Source of the DNA: Zizania palustris
Lineage: Eukaryota > Streptophyta > Magnoliopsida > Poales > Poaceae
Direction: 5' to 3'
Assembly (NCBI GenBank): GCA_019279435.1
Contig: JAAALK010000080.1
Span: 86,526,328 to 86,590,327, forward strand
Length of the DNA stretch: 64,000 nucleotides
Each line of letters starts with the position of its first letter. Position 1 is the stretch's first letter. Position numbers and translations under genes: made by a program. A model generated the notes under the pieces. It saw only the letters and a program-made list of their open reading frames with translations, did no database searches and had not been told where the DNA came from. Shown piece by piece: positions 54,746 through 64,000 of the stretch.

Positions 54746-55063
54746 GTCTAACTTTCCGTTTGTTACCGTTTGGGCTCTGCCTTTTCGCATTCCCGCCTGT
54801 TATTTTCCTCCGAAAATAACGCTTCATATAACTCCGTTAGAAACAGAAACTAACGGTTATATTTTCTAAGTCTAAAAGGACTTTCGAACTTCCCGAATCG
54901 GTTCTAAGGTAGTTCGAAAAGTAATTACCTTATGACTGATTCGAAGTTCATATCTTCATGCATTTCGGAGATAAAACAAAAATTAATAACCCCTATGATT
55001 GGTTATCTTTTCTTTCCGTATACTGCTCTCCTAACGTTACAGGTCGAACGGAGAAGCGTATTC
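54746..55063. other. T3 region between antisense promoter and 3' LTR
   Basis: About 320 bases without gene, AT-rich with CCGTTTGTTACCGTTTGG-like and AACGG motifs (54760-54860) that could be promoter elements of the antisense gene; MYB-like CCGTT boxes are only a suggestion. Confidence 0.35.
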
Positions 55064-55073
55064 GAGGGGCTAC
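55064..55073 (+). other. T3 polypurine tract candidate
   Basis: GAGGGGCTAC immediately before the 3' LTR, identical in T2 (26785-26794). Confidence 0.65.
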
Positions 55074-55568
55074 TGTTGGGGGAAAATATCTCATCTTCGG
55101 GGTTATTGCTAAAGCAGCATGAAGACAGCCAACTACTTCGAAGATTGTTCGAAGACCTTCTTCGAAGATGCTCGGAACCTGGTTCGAAGCCCGAAGACAG
55201 ACACTGGTTCGAAGTATGTCTTCGAACCAAAGCCCTTCAGGATCTTTTCTGCCAGCTAAGATGGAAGACTTATCTTCTATCCTATTAGATTAGTCTTTTA
55301 CCATTTTAGCCCTATTAAGGAAACCGAATAGTTTCCTTAATGTCGGTTGTAATAGAGGGGTAAATAGGTCTTTTCCTTAATGTTTAGGCCTATAAATACC
55401 CCCCATTTCACCCTGTAATAGGGACCGATTACAAGTGATTCAATACACACTTTCGAACTATTCTAAGCTATTATCCTTTCGGAGGCTTAGAACAGTTTGC
55501 TTCGCAAACACTTCGTTTGTTAGTTTCTTTTATACAGAAACCTGTTAGCGTAATCTTTTACGCCAACA
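55074..55568 (+). repeat. T3 3' LTR
   Basis: 495 bp, TGTTGGGGG...GCCAACA, two differences from the 5' LTR. Confidence 0.98.
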
Positions 55569-55894
55569 TCGGCCGACAACTAACCATGAGGCAACCACTC
55601 TAGAAGTCATCGAGCCAGTCAGAAGATGGACTCCAAATCAAGTTGAGTTAGAGTCCTAATATGTTTTCCAAGTTAGTCTTAGGTTTAGCGTTTTACATAG
55701 AGTCCTTTTGGTTATGGCCCATATCCCTAAGGTACGGCCCATACAACTTTGTTTTTATAAAAACTAGACGATAGGGTGTAGCGATTACAAGGACTCAATC
55801 GCTGATCGGAAGCCTTAAAGTGTGAACGTCAACTTGTCACCTTAATTGTACCTATCGGAAGATCAGGCCATCCATCGCACCACAGTGCCCATCA
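55569..55894 (+). repeat. R2 5' LTR, right part
   Basis: Begins with the TCGGC target duplication of T3 and continues to CAGTGCCCATCA. Compared with the 3' LTR it lacks about 220 bases (those near 62113-62340, including the TATAAATA box), so the complete 5' LTR was 697 bp against 920 bp. The deletion probably removed the R2 promoter. Confidence 0.92.
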
Positions 55895-55896
55895 AG

Positions 55897-55908
55897 TGGT
55901 ATCAGAGC
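55897..55908 (+). other. R2 primer binding site (initiator tRNA-Met)
   Basis: TGGTATCAGAGC, perfect, two bases after the LTR end. Confidence 0.95.
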
Positions 55909-56925
55909 GAATGTTTCCTGTTACATATCAATCTATCTATGATATTTTCTTTTAACCAGACTCTAGAAAAAGCCACACAAAAATATTTCGTTGCTTAGTT
56001 TTAGTTTCTTTTTTTCCGTTGTCCAAACCTTTTTGAGCCTTTTTCACAAGTTTGATTTCAGTTTTTCTTTGTTGAGTTTGAGTTCTTCTTTGAAGTATGT
56101 TTGCTGGTTTAGAGTCACATTCTTGAATCTAGTTTGAGTTTTGTGTTGATGCCAGAACCTTTCCTTGAGAGATCGAGTTCGTCTCAATTTTGGATTGCAA
56201 CCACCTTGTGTTATTTGTCCCACACCGCAAGCCTGTAGTTAGGATTGCAAACCGCTTATTGTTAGTTGCTCTGCATCGCTAGCCTCCTTGTTTTTTAGCC
56301 GCAAAACCTATTTGAGGAGTTTGTCGAGAGCAGAATAGAAAAGAACAGAGTACATAAATTCTATTTTTGTGCATCCTTCGGTTTTAAAAAAGGGTGAAAT
56401 AAGAAAGGAGAGATCAAAGAAAGAGAAAGGAAAAATCGAAAGAAGGGAGAAAGGAAAGATCAAAATAAGGAATATCCGAGAATTAGCAAGAGCAAGGCAG
56501 CACTAAAGTTTCATGTATTGCAGAGTTTGCAAAGTTAGTTTATCTTGTGCATGCATCCCAAATTCCTTGATTCCTACTCTCGCTTGCTTAGAGTAGTTCT
56601 AGGACGAGTCTCGGCCAGTGACTATGACAAGCAATTTTGGACTCTTTTTCAATTTTGCTAATTATGTTATTAAATTTTGCTATCCTTGCTACTAAATATT
56701 GCCTTCCAAGATCCACATATTTCCAATTAGTACATGTTGGTCCTTGCAATCACACACCGCGCAAGTCAGACATCCCACCTCTCCAATCGTACAACTTGTT
56801 TTCAAATGGTAAGAGCTTCATAAGAGCTTGGCAACATGCAGAGAGAGAGAGTGTGTGCCTCCACCTTCCAAACTTTTGTAGTTGATAGGGATAAAATTTT
56901 TGGCTTCTTATGTTTTCTACTAATA
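55909..56925. other. R2 5' leader
   Basis: About 1 kb without a supported gene; T-rich to about 56300, purine-rich (GAAAGGAGAGATC-type) at 56390-56480. It precedes the first gag-like ATG at 56926. Confidence 0.55.
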
Positions 56926-58245
56926 ATGGCAGGTGAGGTGATTAATTTTGGGGATTGCGCTTCCAAGGAAGAAATTTAACGAATTGAAGAGAAGTTTGAT
57001 CCTAACATGAATGCCATGCAACTAAGCATCCAAGCATTAGCTGGGAGTATCACTACTTTCACGGCTAACATTCAGTGAATAGCCTCAAGACAACAACCTC
57101 TAGCTCTAGGGCCTGAGGTTGAAGAAGACACAGATCATGGCAACGCACGCGCTGCAGATCGTGAAGAGCATCGGCAACCATGATTACACCGCAATTGGCG
57201 AGGAAATGACACTCCAGGTAACCAACAACAGGGACGAGATAACGATGATCCTTTTGCCAAAGTCAAATTTACTATACCTTCTTTTTCTAGCAAATATGAT
57301 CCAGAACTCTACCCAGATTGGTAGATGGTGGTAGAACAAAAATTTAATGCCCATCTAGTTCCTGAATTACACCAAGTTAGGCAAGCAACTATCAAGTTCA
57401 AGGATTTTGCAATAATCTGGTGGAATGAATTGGTTTAAAGTGGCTTAGAACAAGATTCTTGGGAAAACTTGAAGCGAGCAATGCATGGTAGGTTTTTCTC
57501 TCCATCATACAAACGAGATTTGAGAAAGAAATTACAATGTTTAGATCAAGGAAATAAGTCCGTAGAGGAATATTACCAAGAGCTACAAATAGGCATGTTG
57601 CGTTGCGAAGTAGAAGAAGATAAAATGTCTAGATTTTATGGAGGTCTGAGGAGAGAAATTCGGGATATTATTGATTATAAAGAATATAATTCCATCCATC
57701 AACTGTTTCATCTTGCTATGTTGGCTAAGAAGGAGTTGTAGGGAAGACAAATGTAAAAGAATATTTTCAGGGGTTAGACAACCTCTAGGCCTTCCATAGG
57801 CTACACCAAAACCATCCCGGCCACCCTGTTTCAGTTGGTTCCCCCTCGATTGATAGGACATGTTTAGTAGCACCAGCAACTTCAACCAGAGTACCCTAGC
57901 AAAGTAAATCGGTCCAAGCACCCACACCGGTAAAAAGTTCTTCGTCGGTTGCTTCCACCGGATGAACTAGAGATGTTGAATGCTTCAAATGCAAGGGTTT
58001 GGGGCATGTACATCGTTATTGTCCCAACTAGAGGGTGATGATTGCTATGGAAAATAGTGAGTATACTAGTGCAAGTGAAAATGAAGATGAATTAGTAATT
58101 GCTAGTAACCATGCAGGAAATGAAGAGGAACATGACCCACCGAGTGATCAAGAAATGGAGCAAATAGACACGGCCAACATGAGAAAATATCTGAGCATTG
58201 TTGCACAACAAGTGCTGAGTGTTAAAATGGATAAGGCAGAATAGA
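56926..58245 (+). pseudogene. R2 gag remnant
   Basis: ATG at 56926 starts MAGEVINF but meets a stop after 16 codons. Capsid helices are readable at 57469-57741 (RGRFFSPSYKRDLRKKLQ-like, NKSVEEYYQELQIGMLRC, RFYGGLRREIRDII). A zinc knuckle C-x2-C-x4-H-x4-C (CFKCKGLGHVHRYC) is intact at 57981-58022. The acidic tail 58035-58244 is open. Frame shifts and stops separate the parts. Confidence 0.87.
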
Positions 58246-58613
58246 ACCAATGCTACAACCTATTTCAAACCAGGTTTGTTGTTAACGAGAGAGCGTGTCG
58301 TTTTGTCATCGATAGCGGAAGTTGCAGCAACCTAGCAAGCTCCAACCTAGTGGAGAAGCTTCATTTGTATACGGAACTACACCCCCACCCTTATTCCATT
58401 TAGTGGTTCATCTCTTGTGGTAAGTTGAAGGTAAGTAAAGTTGCGAGGATACAGTTTTAAGTAGGAAATTACCATGATAGTGCAAATTTTGATGTGGTGC
58501 CCATGCAAGCATGTTGTTTACTTTTTGCTAGACTTTGAGAATATGATAGAGATGTTTTGCACCATGGTAGAAGTAACACATAATCTTTTACCCACCATAG
58601 TAAAAATATATAA
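58246..58613 (+). pseudogene. R2 protease remnant
   Basis: RFVIDSGSCSNLASSNLVEKL: the D-S-G active site is preserved at 58311-58319. Stops follow near 58402-58460. R1 has the same region with the active site altered. Confidence 0.82.
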
Positions 58614-59770
58614 TTGCTTCCAGTGTCTCATGCCAAAATACTAAAAGATGATGTAGCACGAGCTGAACCTACAAGAAAATTGAATGAATCAAAATCTGAA
58701 AATCAGAAAGTAGCTAAAAATGTCTTTCCAATGGAAAAGGAGAAGAATGAATCACATGTGAGGAAGGACATAGTTAAATTGAAACGTGCTTCTCTATTAG
58801 CTACTAAATTTGAATTGTCTGAATTAGTTGGCCATGGCTCTGTTTGTTATGCTCTAATTTGCAAAGAGATTTTCTTTACGCACGAAGATTTGTTGACCAC
58901 TTTACTGACTGCTATTGTCGACCTATTACATGGGTTTGCTGATGTATTTCTGAGTGAAATGCCCACGGGGATCCCCCCTTTGAGAGGAATTTGACCATTA
59001 GATCGATCTGATTCCAGGAGCAATGTTACCCAACCGAATGCCATATAGGACCAATCCTAAACAGACTAAGGAGATTCAACATCAAGTGCAAGATTTAATT
59101 GACAAAGGGTACATACGCGAAAGCCTCAACCCTTGTGTTGTTCTATTTATTTTAGTATCTAAAAAAGATGAAAAATGGGGCATGTGTGTTGACTGTAGAG
59201 CCATTAATAACATAACAATTTGATATCATCACCCTATTCCTATGTTATATGATATGCTTGATGAATTGAGTAGCTCAATTGTTATCTCTAAAATTCACTT
59301 GCGTAGTGGCTACCACCAAATAAGAATGAAATTAGGTGATGAATGGAAAAATGCGTTTAAAACAAAATTTGGGTTGTATGAATGGTTGGTGATGCCTTTT
59401 GGATTAACTAATGCACCTAGTAATTTTATACAACTCATGAATGAAGTTTTGCGCAAGTTCATTGGGCGATTTGTGGTAGTATATTTTGATGATATCCTGA
59501 TTTATAGAAAGTCTCTAGGAGAACACAAGGAACACTTCGAGCTATTTTTATTGCCTTTCAAGATGCATGTTTGTTTGGTAACCTTGAGAAGTGCACATTT
59601 TGCACAGATCGAGTTTCTTTTCTTGGTTATGTTGTGAATCCACAGGGTGTTGAAGTTGATGAGACAAAAATAGAAGCAGTCAACAGTTGGCCGACTCCTA
59701 AAATGGTTACACAAGTGTGAAGCTTCCTTGGATTAGCTGTATTCTATCGATGGTTTGTGTAAGGTTTCAG
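58614..59770 (+). pseudogene. R2 reverse transcriptase remnant
   Basis: A charged linker is open at 58614-58994 (then a stop in the GIEHQIDL-type motif). RT pieces 59023-59223 and 59242-59637 hold MPYRTNPKQTKEIQ, CVDCRAINNITI, SKIHLRSGYHQIRMK, FGLTNAPSNFIQLMN and YFDD at 59482-59493. A frameshift near 59560 and a TGA at 59718-59720 interrupt the thumb. Confidence 0.9.
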
Positions 59771-60299
59771 CACCATTGTCGCGCCAATGAATGATCTAAC
59801 AAAGAAAGGCGTTCCTTTCCAACGGAGAAAATCACTTGAAGGCGCTTTCAATTTATTAAAAGAGAAGTTGACTCATGCACCACTACTCCAACTTCCTGAT
59901 TTCGGTAAGGTTTTTGAACTTGAGTGTGATGCAAGTGGGATCAAAATTGGAGGAGTCTTGATACAAGAAGGGAAACCAGCCACATATTTTAGTGAAAAGT
60001 TGTCTATAGCTAGTTTGAACTATTCTACCTATGATAAGGAATTATATGCTTTAGTTCAAACTTTAGAAACATGGCAACATTACCTATGGTCGAAAGAGTT
60101 CATCATTCATTCAGATCATGAATCCTTGAAACACATTAAGAGTCAAGCAAATCTGAATAAACGACATGCTAAATGGATAGAATTCATTGAATCTTTTCCA
60201 TACATTATTAATCATAAGAAAGGTAAAGATAATGTGATTGTTGATGTTTTATCTCGACGTTACACCATGTTGTCTCAACTAGACTGTAACTTTTTTTGA
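59771..60299 (+). pseudogene. R2 RNase H
   Basis: The longest preserved block of R2 (open from 59787): FELECDASGIKIGGVLIQEG, FSEKLS, STYDKELYALVQTL, HSDHESLKHI, KKGKDNVIVDVLSRR. Catalytic Asp and Glu positions are legible. TGA at 60297-60299 ends it before integrase. Confidence 0.9.
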
Positions 60300-61549
60300 T
60301 TAGATCCAATCATAGAATTATATGCCACTGATCTTGACTTTAAAGAATCTTTCACACACTATCGAGAAGGAAGGACTTGGAACAAATACACTCTGAATGA
60401 TGGATTGTCATATCGCACAAACAAACTTTGTGTTCCGACAAGCTCTATTCCTCTCTTATTTTTGCTGGAGGCGCATGGAGGAGGTTTAATGTGACATTTT
60501 GGAGCAAAGAAGAAAGAAGATGTATTGGCCACTCATTTCTTTTGGCCAAAGATGAGATGTGATGTGGAGCGATATGTTACGTGCTATAACACCTGCAATA
60601 GAGCTAAGTCTCGCCTCAACTGACATGGTCTTTATATACCTCTACCTATTCCTGACATTCCTTGGGAGGATATTTCTATGGATTTTTTTAGGGTTGCCTA
60701 GGACTAAGAAGCGAAGGGACAATGTATTTGTGGTTGTTGATAGATTTTCTAAAATGGCGCATTTCATTTCTTGTCGTAAGAGCGACGATGCTATAAGAGT
60801 TGCTGATTTGTTTTTCAGGGAAGTCGTTCATCTTCATGGAGTGTCGACTACAATTGTTTTTGATTGAGATACGAAGTTTCTGAGTCACTTCTAGAGAACA
60901 TTATGGCGGAAACAGTGAATGAAACTACTGTTTTCCACAACATGTCATCCCCAAATTGATGGTCAAACTCAAGTAGTGAACCGTACATTGTCAAACATGT
61001 TGAGAGTTATTTTAAGACCAATTTGAAGGTGTGGGAAGACTATCTACCTCATGTAGAGTTCGCTTACAACCGATCACTTCACTCTACCACAAATATGAGT
61101 CATTTCCAGGTGGTATATGGTTTTAACCATCATGCTGCTATTTATTTGTTACCATTACCATCTGTTGAGAAAGTGAATTTTGATGTTAAAACTCGTGTTG
61201 AGTTTGTGCTTAAATTACATCAAACAACTAAAGAACACATAGAGCAAATGAATGCAAAATATCAAACTGCTGGTAGCCAAGGTAGAAAAGAGATTATTTT
61301 GGAACTAGGAGATTTGGTATGACTACATTTATGAAAGGATATGTTTCCTGATTTGCGTAAGTCAAACTTAATGTGTTGAGCTGCTGGTCCTTTTAAAGTT
61401 CTTGCAAAGATAAATGATAATGCATACAAGATTGAATTGTTTACATATTATGGAGTGAGCAATATTTTCAATATCATCGACTTGAAACTTTACCTGGGAG
61501 ACGAGATTGACGTTGAGTTGAGGATGACTCCAAATCAATAAGGGGAGGA
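60300..61549 (+). pseudogene. R2 integrase remnant with LTR-encoded tail
   Basis: Zinc module around 60470-60610 with a stop (GGGLM-stop-HFGAKK). Core at 60559-60867: LWIFLGLPRTKKRRDNVFVV, DRFSKMAHFIS; second Asp in IVFD then stop. 60900-61320: PQIDGQTQVVNRT-like Glu region, then WEDYLPHVEFAYNRSLHS. GPF motif near 61390 (GPFKVLAKINDNAYKIEL). The polypurine tract AAGGGGAGGA is 61540-61549. Confidence 0.88.
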
Positions 61550-62469
61550 TGATGAGGACATCACTTCTAAAGATACAACCATACGGGCTTACCAAGGACC
61601 CATGACTTGTGCCCGAGTTCATCTACATTGTCAGGTGAATTCGCTCCTTGTTACTCAAACAAACCCTTCTATGGATAGAATGCTACTAAGATCAAGTTAT
61701 GATCGTATTTTACTCAACACATCGGAGAGGAGAAGAATTGCCCAGTGGACAAGGACTGTCGATCGAGGCGACCGAGTGGACAAGGGAAGAACTAGATTAG
61801 TGATCAGAGCACTCGGGAGATGGCGTGTCCTGACAACCGACCACCTACACCCTTTGAATGACCACCGAAGTTCGAATCCATTTTTCTGACCTCTAGTGTA
61901 CAGCCAACCACAATCCTTGGCTGAAAACCAACCGTGAGGTCGCCACTCTAGAAGTCATTGAGCCAGTTAGGAGATGCACTCCAAATCAAGTTGAGGTAGA
62001 GTCCTAGTAGGTTTTACGAGTTAGTCTCAGGTTTAGGGTTTTACTTAGAGTCCTTTTGGTTACGGCCCATATCTCTAGGGTACGGACCATGCATCTTGGG
62101 TCCTATAAACCCTATAAATAGATACTAGTCGCCACTGTTAGGGTTTGGTTTTGCTTAAATTATTCTGCCGTCGCAATTTCACCGTAGATCGGTTTGTGAA
62201 ACCCCAACTTCGAGTCCTTCAGATTAATATCTGCAATTCAGATTGTGTTTACCTTGTTCTTGCAAAGTTCTATGATTGATTTGCAGGATCAAAACCTTCA
62301 TGGTGTGGTCAACTGCATGAAAGCATGGTTGATAACGACTAGACAAGAGGGTTTAGCGATTGCAACCATTCGATCGCTGATCTGAAGCCTTAAAGCGTGA
62401 ACATCCACTCATCGCCTCAATCATACCTATCAAAAGATCGGGCCATCCATCACACCTCAGTGCTCATCA
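61550..62469 (+). repeat. R2 3' LTR
   Basis: 920 bp, TGATGAGGACATCAC...GTGCTCATCA; TATAAATA at 62113-62120. Its first part encodes a GPMTCARVH/QVNSLL tail like R1. It is the complete version of the LTR; the 5' copy has a ~220 bp deletion. Confidence 0.94.
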
Positions 62470-62474
62470 AAGAG

Positions 62475-62555
62475 CTCCACCCTTTGCTTAGTCGACCTCG
62501 ACTTCTTGAACTCCACTGACCGATCTACCTCAACATCTAGATCGATGGTTGCCAT
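62475..62555 (-). pseudogene. T0 antisense gene, start of first exon
   Basis: The minus-strand ATG at 62555-62553 opens a basic/acidic start (MATIDLDVEVDRSVEFKKSR) that runs into the R2 junction at 62475 and continues, after removal of R2, into the Transposase_28-like codons at 43491. The start is the only Met in the frame near the box at 62750, but upstream Met codons in other frames cannot be excluded. Confidence 0.55.
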
Positions 62556-62749
62556 GGGTATCGTGCTTAGAGAAGCATGGGGTCGGAAGGTGAAAAGTCA
62601 CCTATCCTTGCGGTAGCAAACTACTCACTAGCAATGGCAGCTAGGGTTGTGGGGTGCCAGCGAAAGAGGAACTAGGCGCAAGGAAGAAGATTATCAGGTG
62701 TGAAAGCAAAAGCAGAAAGAGTGCGAAAAAGGCTTGTGGCAAAGGGCTA

Positions 62750-62758
62750 TTTATTAGG
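62750..62758 (-). promoter_or_regulatory. Degenerate TATA box of T0 antisense gene
   Basis: The minus strand reads CCGCCTAATAAATAG; T2 has CCGCCTATAAATAG at the matching place. One inserted A has altered the box. About 195 bases upstream of the proposed ATG. Confidence 0.5.
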
Positions 62759-62759
62759 C

Positions 62760-63443
62760 GGATGCATGATGGTTCAAGCACTTGAAGCGTCGTGATTGCA
62801 TCAGAATGAGTTTCAAGAAAATCTTCAGCATTAATCTTGCCAATCAACATTTTTCAATGACTCCATCTAATAGTCGGTAACAGATCCAACGTTCGCTAGT
62901 GGAAGACAAACCAATGCACACTGCCTTACACCGACATGCGCCCACAATAGGCCTCAGAGGATGTGTGTGTCCCATAAAAACTACCAAGTATGGCAGATGA
63001 CAGTCTGTGCTAGCAGATGCCTTTTACCCAAAATTGCTGAGGGTCCCACAAGCACTCCACTGCGTTGGTCTACTCCATCTGATAGTTTTTCGCCAAACCA
63101 CTTTTAGGAGCATATATGTCTCGCTACTCAAGTTAGTTTCATTGGACACCAATACATCAATTATTTGGGATTTAAACCCCTTATCTCCATTGGATGCCAG
63201 CTCAAAGATTCAAACTTCTCACGAGAGGTCACCTAGGGAAATTAAAAAGTCACACCTCTTTTATCTTGCCCAAATTTCTAATCCTAGAGCATATTATATT
63301 TAAGAAACTCCAAGCTCAGGGCTGCACCTGGTAAGTCCACCTGATCTATGCACTTAGCAAAAAATTTTGCCAAGATGAACCTGGAGCCCTTTCGGACTTT
63401 CCGATGAAGATCATTTACATGCCACAAAGTGTTCGGGAGTTGC
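62760..63443. other. T0 3' internal region
   Basis: About 680 bases between antisense promoter and 3' LTR. No gene or family match; a frame at 63007-63303 has no recognisable domain. The last bases TTCGGGAGTTGC are a decayed polypurine tract position. Confidence 0.45.
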
Positions 63444-64000
63444 TGTTGGGGATATAATCTCATGTTACTTCCTAAGTGGAATTATGATGACCAAGTAGAA
63501 GAAGGGGTCAACAGACAAAGCATTAAAAAAGACTAGCCAATAGTCGGATTCTTCAATAGCCAAGAAGCAGTCAGAGTTCTAAATATTGACCGAGTCTAGT
63601 ACTCGGGAGGCCACCCTGACTGCAGGTACTCGGATGGTCACAATTAAAGACAATAAACTCCACGATGAGTAATTGTCTAATCAATATAGCAGATAACGCC
63701 TGGAGTCATATCTCACGAACCGACCGTTCTCCAATGTAAATTGTCATGAGTAGGATGCATTAATTATAAATTGTAACCCCTCAACCCTCTCATATATAAA
63801 GATCTCGGGGGAGCCTATTACATATATGTTTTTCTAGCTGAAGATATATCCTCATACGCTTAAGGTCATTTTTTAGCCATTGAGCTCATATTACACACAC
63901 ATGAGTAGAGTTATTATCTTTCGGCAGGCCCGAACCCATCTAAAAACTCTTTTTGTCTCGTGTCTGATATCCATTGAGATTCATCCATAGAAACTCCCCT
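63444..64000 (+). repeat. T0 3' LTR, left part
   Basis: Begins TGTTGGGGATATAATCTCATG, like the start of T3's LTR (TGTTGGGGGAAAATATCTCATC). It has a TATA box TATATAAA at 63793-63800, and further on CTTTCGGCAGGCCCGAACC (63937-63955), a kind of U5 sequence seen in Tat LTRs (compare CCTTTGGGAGGTCCGAACC in T2). It runs past the window end. Confidence 0.75.

Larger units (their letters stand above)
43873..55568 (+). mobile_element. T3: young, nearly intact Tat-lineage Ty3/gypsy element
   Basis: 11,696 bp with identical-length 495 bp LTRs (43873-44367 and 55074-55568), terminal TGTTGG/CCAACA, and perfect TCGGC target duplications (43868-43872 and 55569-55573). LTRs differ at only two sites (A/C at 43978/55179 and T/C at 44267/55468). 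It holds a primer site, sense gag-pol (44430-49825), a tandem repeat (50095-50510), a convergent antisense gene (54596-50876) and a polypurine tract. With a commonly used plant LTR rate of 1.3e-8 per site per year this is about 0.15 million years. The only visible coding damage is one lost base in each gene. Confidence 0.98.
43497..62469 (+). mobile_element. R2: decayed CRM-like Ty3/gypsy element, split by T3
   Basis: Flanked by perfect AAGAG duplications (43492-43496 and 62470-62474). LTRs start TGATGAGGACATC and end CATCA. The 5' LTR (43497-43872 plus 55574-55894) is interrupted by T3. Internal region 55895-61549: initiator tRNA-Met primer site, leader, gag, protease, RT, RNase H, integrase, polypurine tract. 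It is closely related in protein sequence to R1 but much more decayed. Sampled LTR divergence is about 12 percent. Confidence 0.95.
1127..64000 (+). mobile_element. T0: old Tat-lineage Ty3/gypsy element hosting the whole nest
   Basis: I infer one element interrupted by all the others. In left-to-right order it has: decayed sense gag/protease/RT/RNase H/aRNH/integrase (1127-5037); a tandem-repeat block (5285-5720); minus-strand exons of the antisense gene (6035-8288, 11969-12795, 42797-43491, 62475-62555); a TATA-like box (62750-62758); and a 3' LTR starting TGTTGGGG at 63444. This is the order seen in the complete element at 43873-55568. Removal of the copia element (12796-42791) and the CRM-like element (43497-62469) joins the antisense exons. 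The 5' LTR and most of gag lie outside or were replaced by the LTR-like sequence before 1127. Its Transposase_28-like exon is more diverged from T3 than its pol, so two abutting related elements remain an alternative. Confidence 0.65.

Noticed and set aside
62641..62850. 69-codon minus-strand frame with hydrophobic stretch
   Set aside because: It overlaps the proposed TATA-like promoter region of the T0 antisense gene and has no family match; chance frame.
1..64000. A host cellular gene hidden in the window
   Set aside because: Every long coding-like stretch is assignable to a retroelement; remaining gaps are LTR, leader or repeat. A short non-coding RNA gene cannot be excluded by eye.

Overview
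This window looks like intergenic DNA of a large plant genome made almost entirely of nested LTR retrotransposons. I see no host gene, tRNA, rRNA or CRISPR array. Plant origin follows from the element families: Ty3/gypsy Tat-lineage elements with the extra archaeal-type RNase H, CRM-like chromovirus relatives primed by initiator tRNA-Met, and a Ty1/copia element. A monocot (perhaps grass) host is likely but is inference. Two CRM-like insertions hint at a pericentromeric position.

Layout, by the names used below. T0 is an old Tat element that hosts everything else: its decayed sense pol lies at 1127-5037, its antisense gene is scattered over 6035-62760, and its 3' LTR starts at 63444 and runs off the window. 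T0 contains (i) a 2.7 kb composite insertion (8289-11022) between two ~0.95 kb direct copies of T0 sequence; (ii) C1, a decayed copia element (12796-42791, near-matching target duplication CCTTT/CCTTC); and (iii) R2, a decayed CRM-like element (43497-62469, target duplication AAGAG). C1 contains T1, a Tat element without antisense gene (14100-38204). T1 contains T2, a Tat derivative without gag-pol (20913-27706), and R1, a CRM-like element on the minus strand (30618-38103, target duplication CCATG) in its 3' LTR. The 5' LTR of R2 contains T3, a nearly intact Tat element (43873-55568, target duplication TCGGC) whose two 495 bp LTRs differ at only two positions.

How the genes work together. In T3 the sense strand encodes gag, protease, reverse transcriptase, RNase H, a second RNase H and integrase (44430-49825). 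The opposite strand carries a convergent gene (54596-50876) with its own TATA box, four short GT-AG introns, a domain resembling Pfam Transposase_28 (PF04195) and a long coiled coil. Its spliced frame closes exactly (1,141 codons including stop) if a single base lost near 54325 is allowed for. The sense polyprotein is likewise split by one lost base near 48686. The same antisense gene, with corresponding introns and a TATA-like box, is recognisable in T2 and T0, and tandem repeats lie between the two convergent 3' ends in each copy.

The nest is internally consistent in age: hosts have visibly more diverged LTRs (T1 and R2 about 10-13 percent on sampled stretches) than the elements inside them (R1 about 3 percent, T2 about 2 percent, T3 0.4 percent). 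The counts are by eye.
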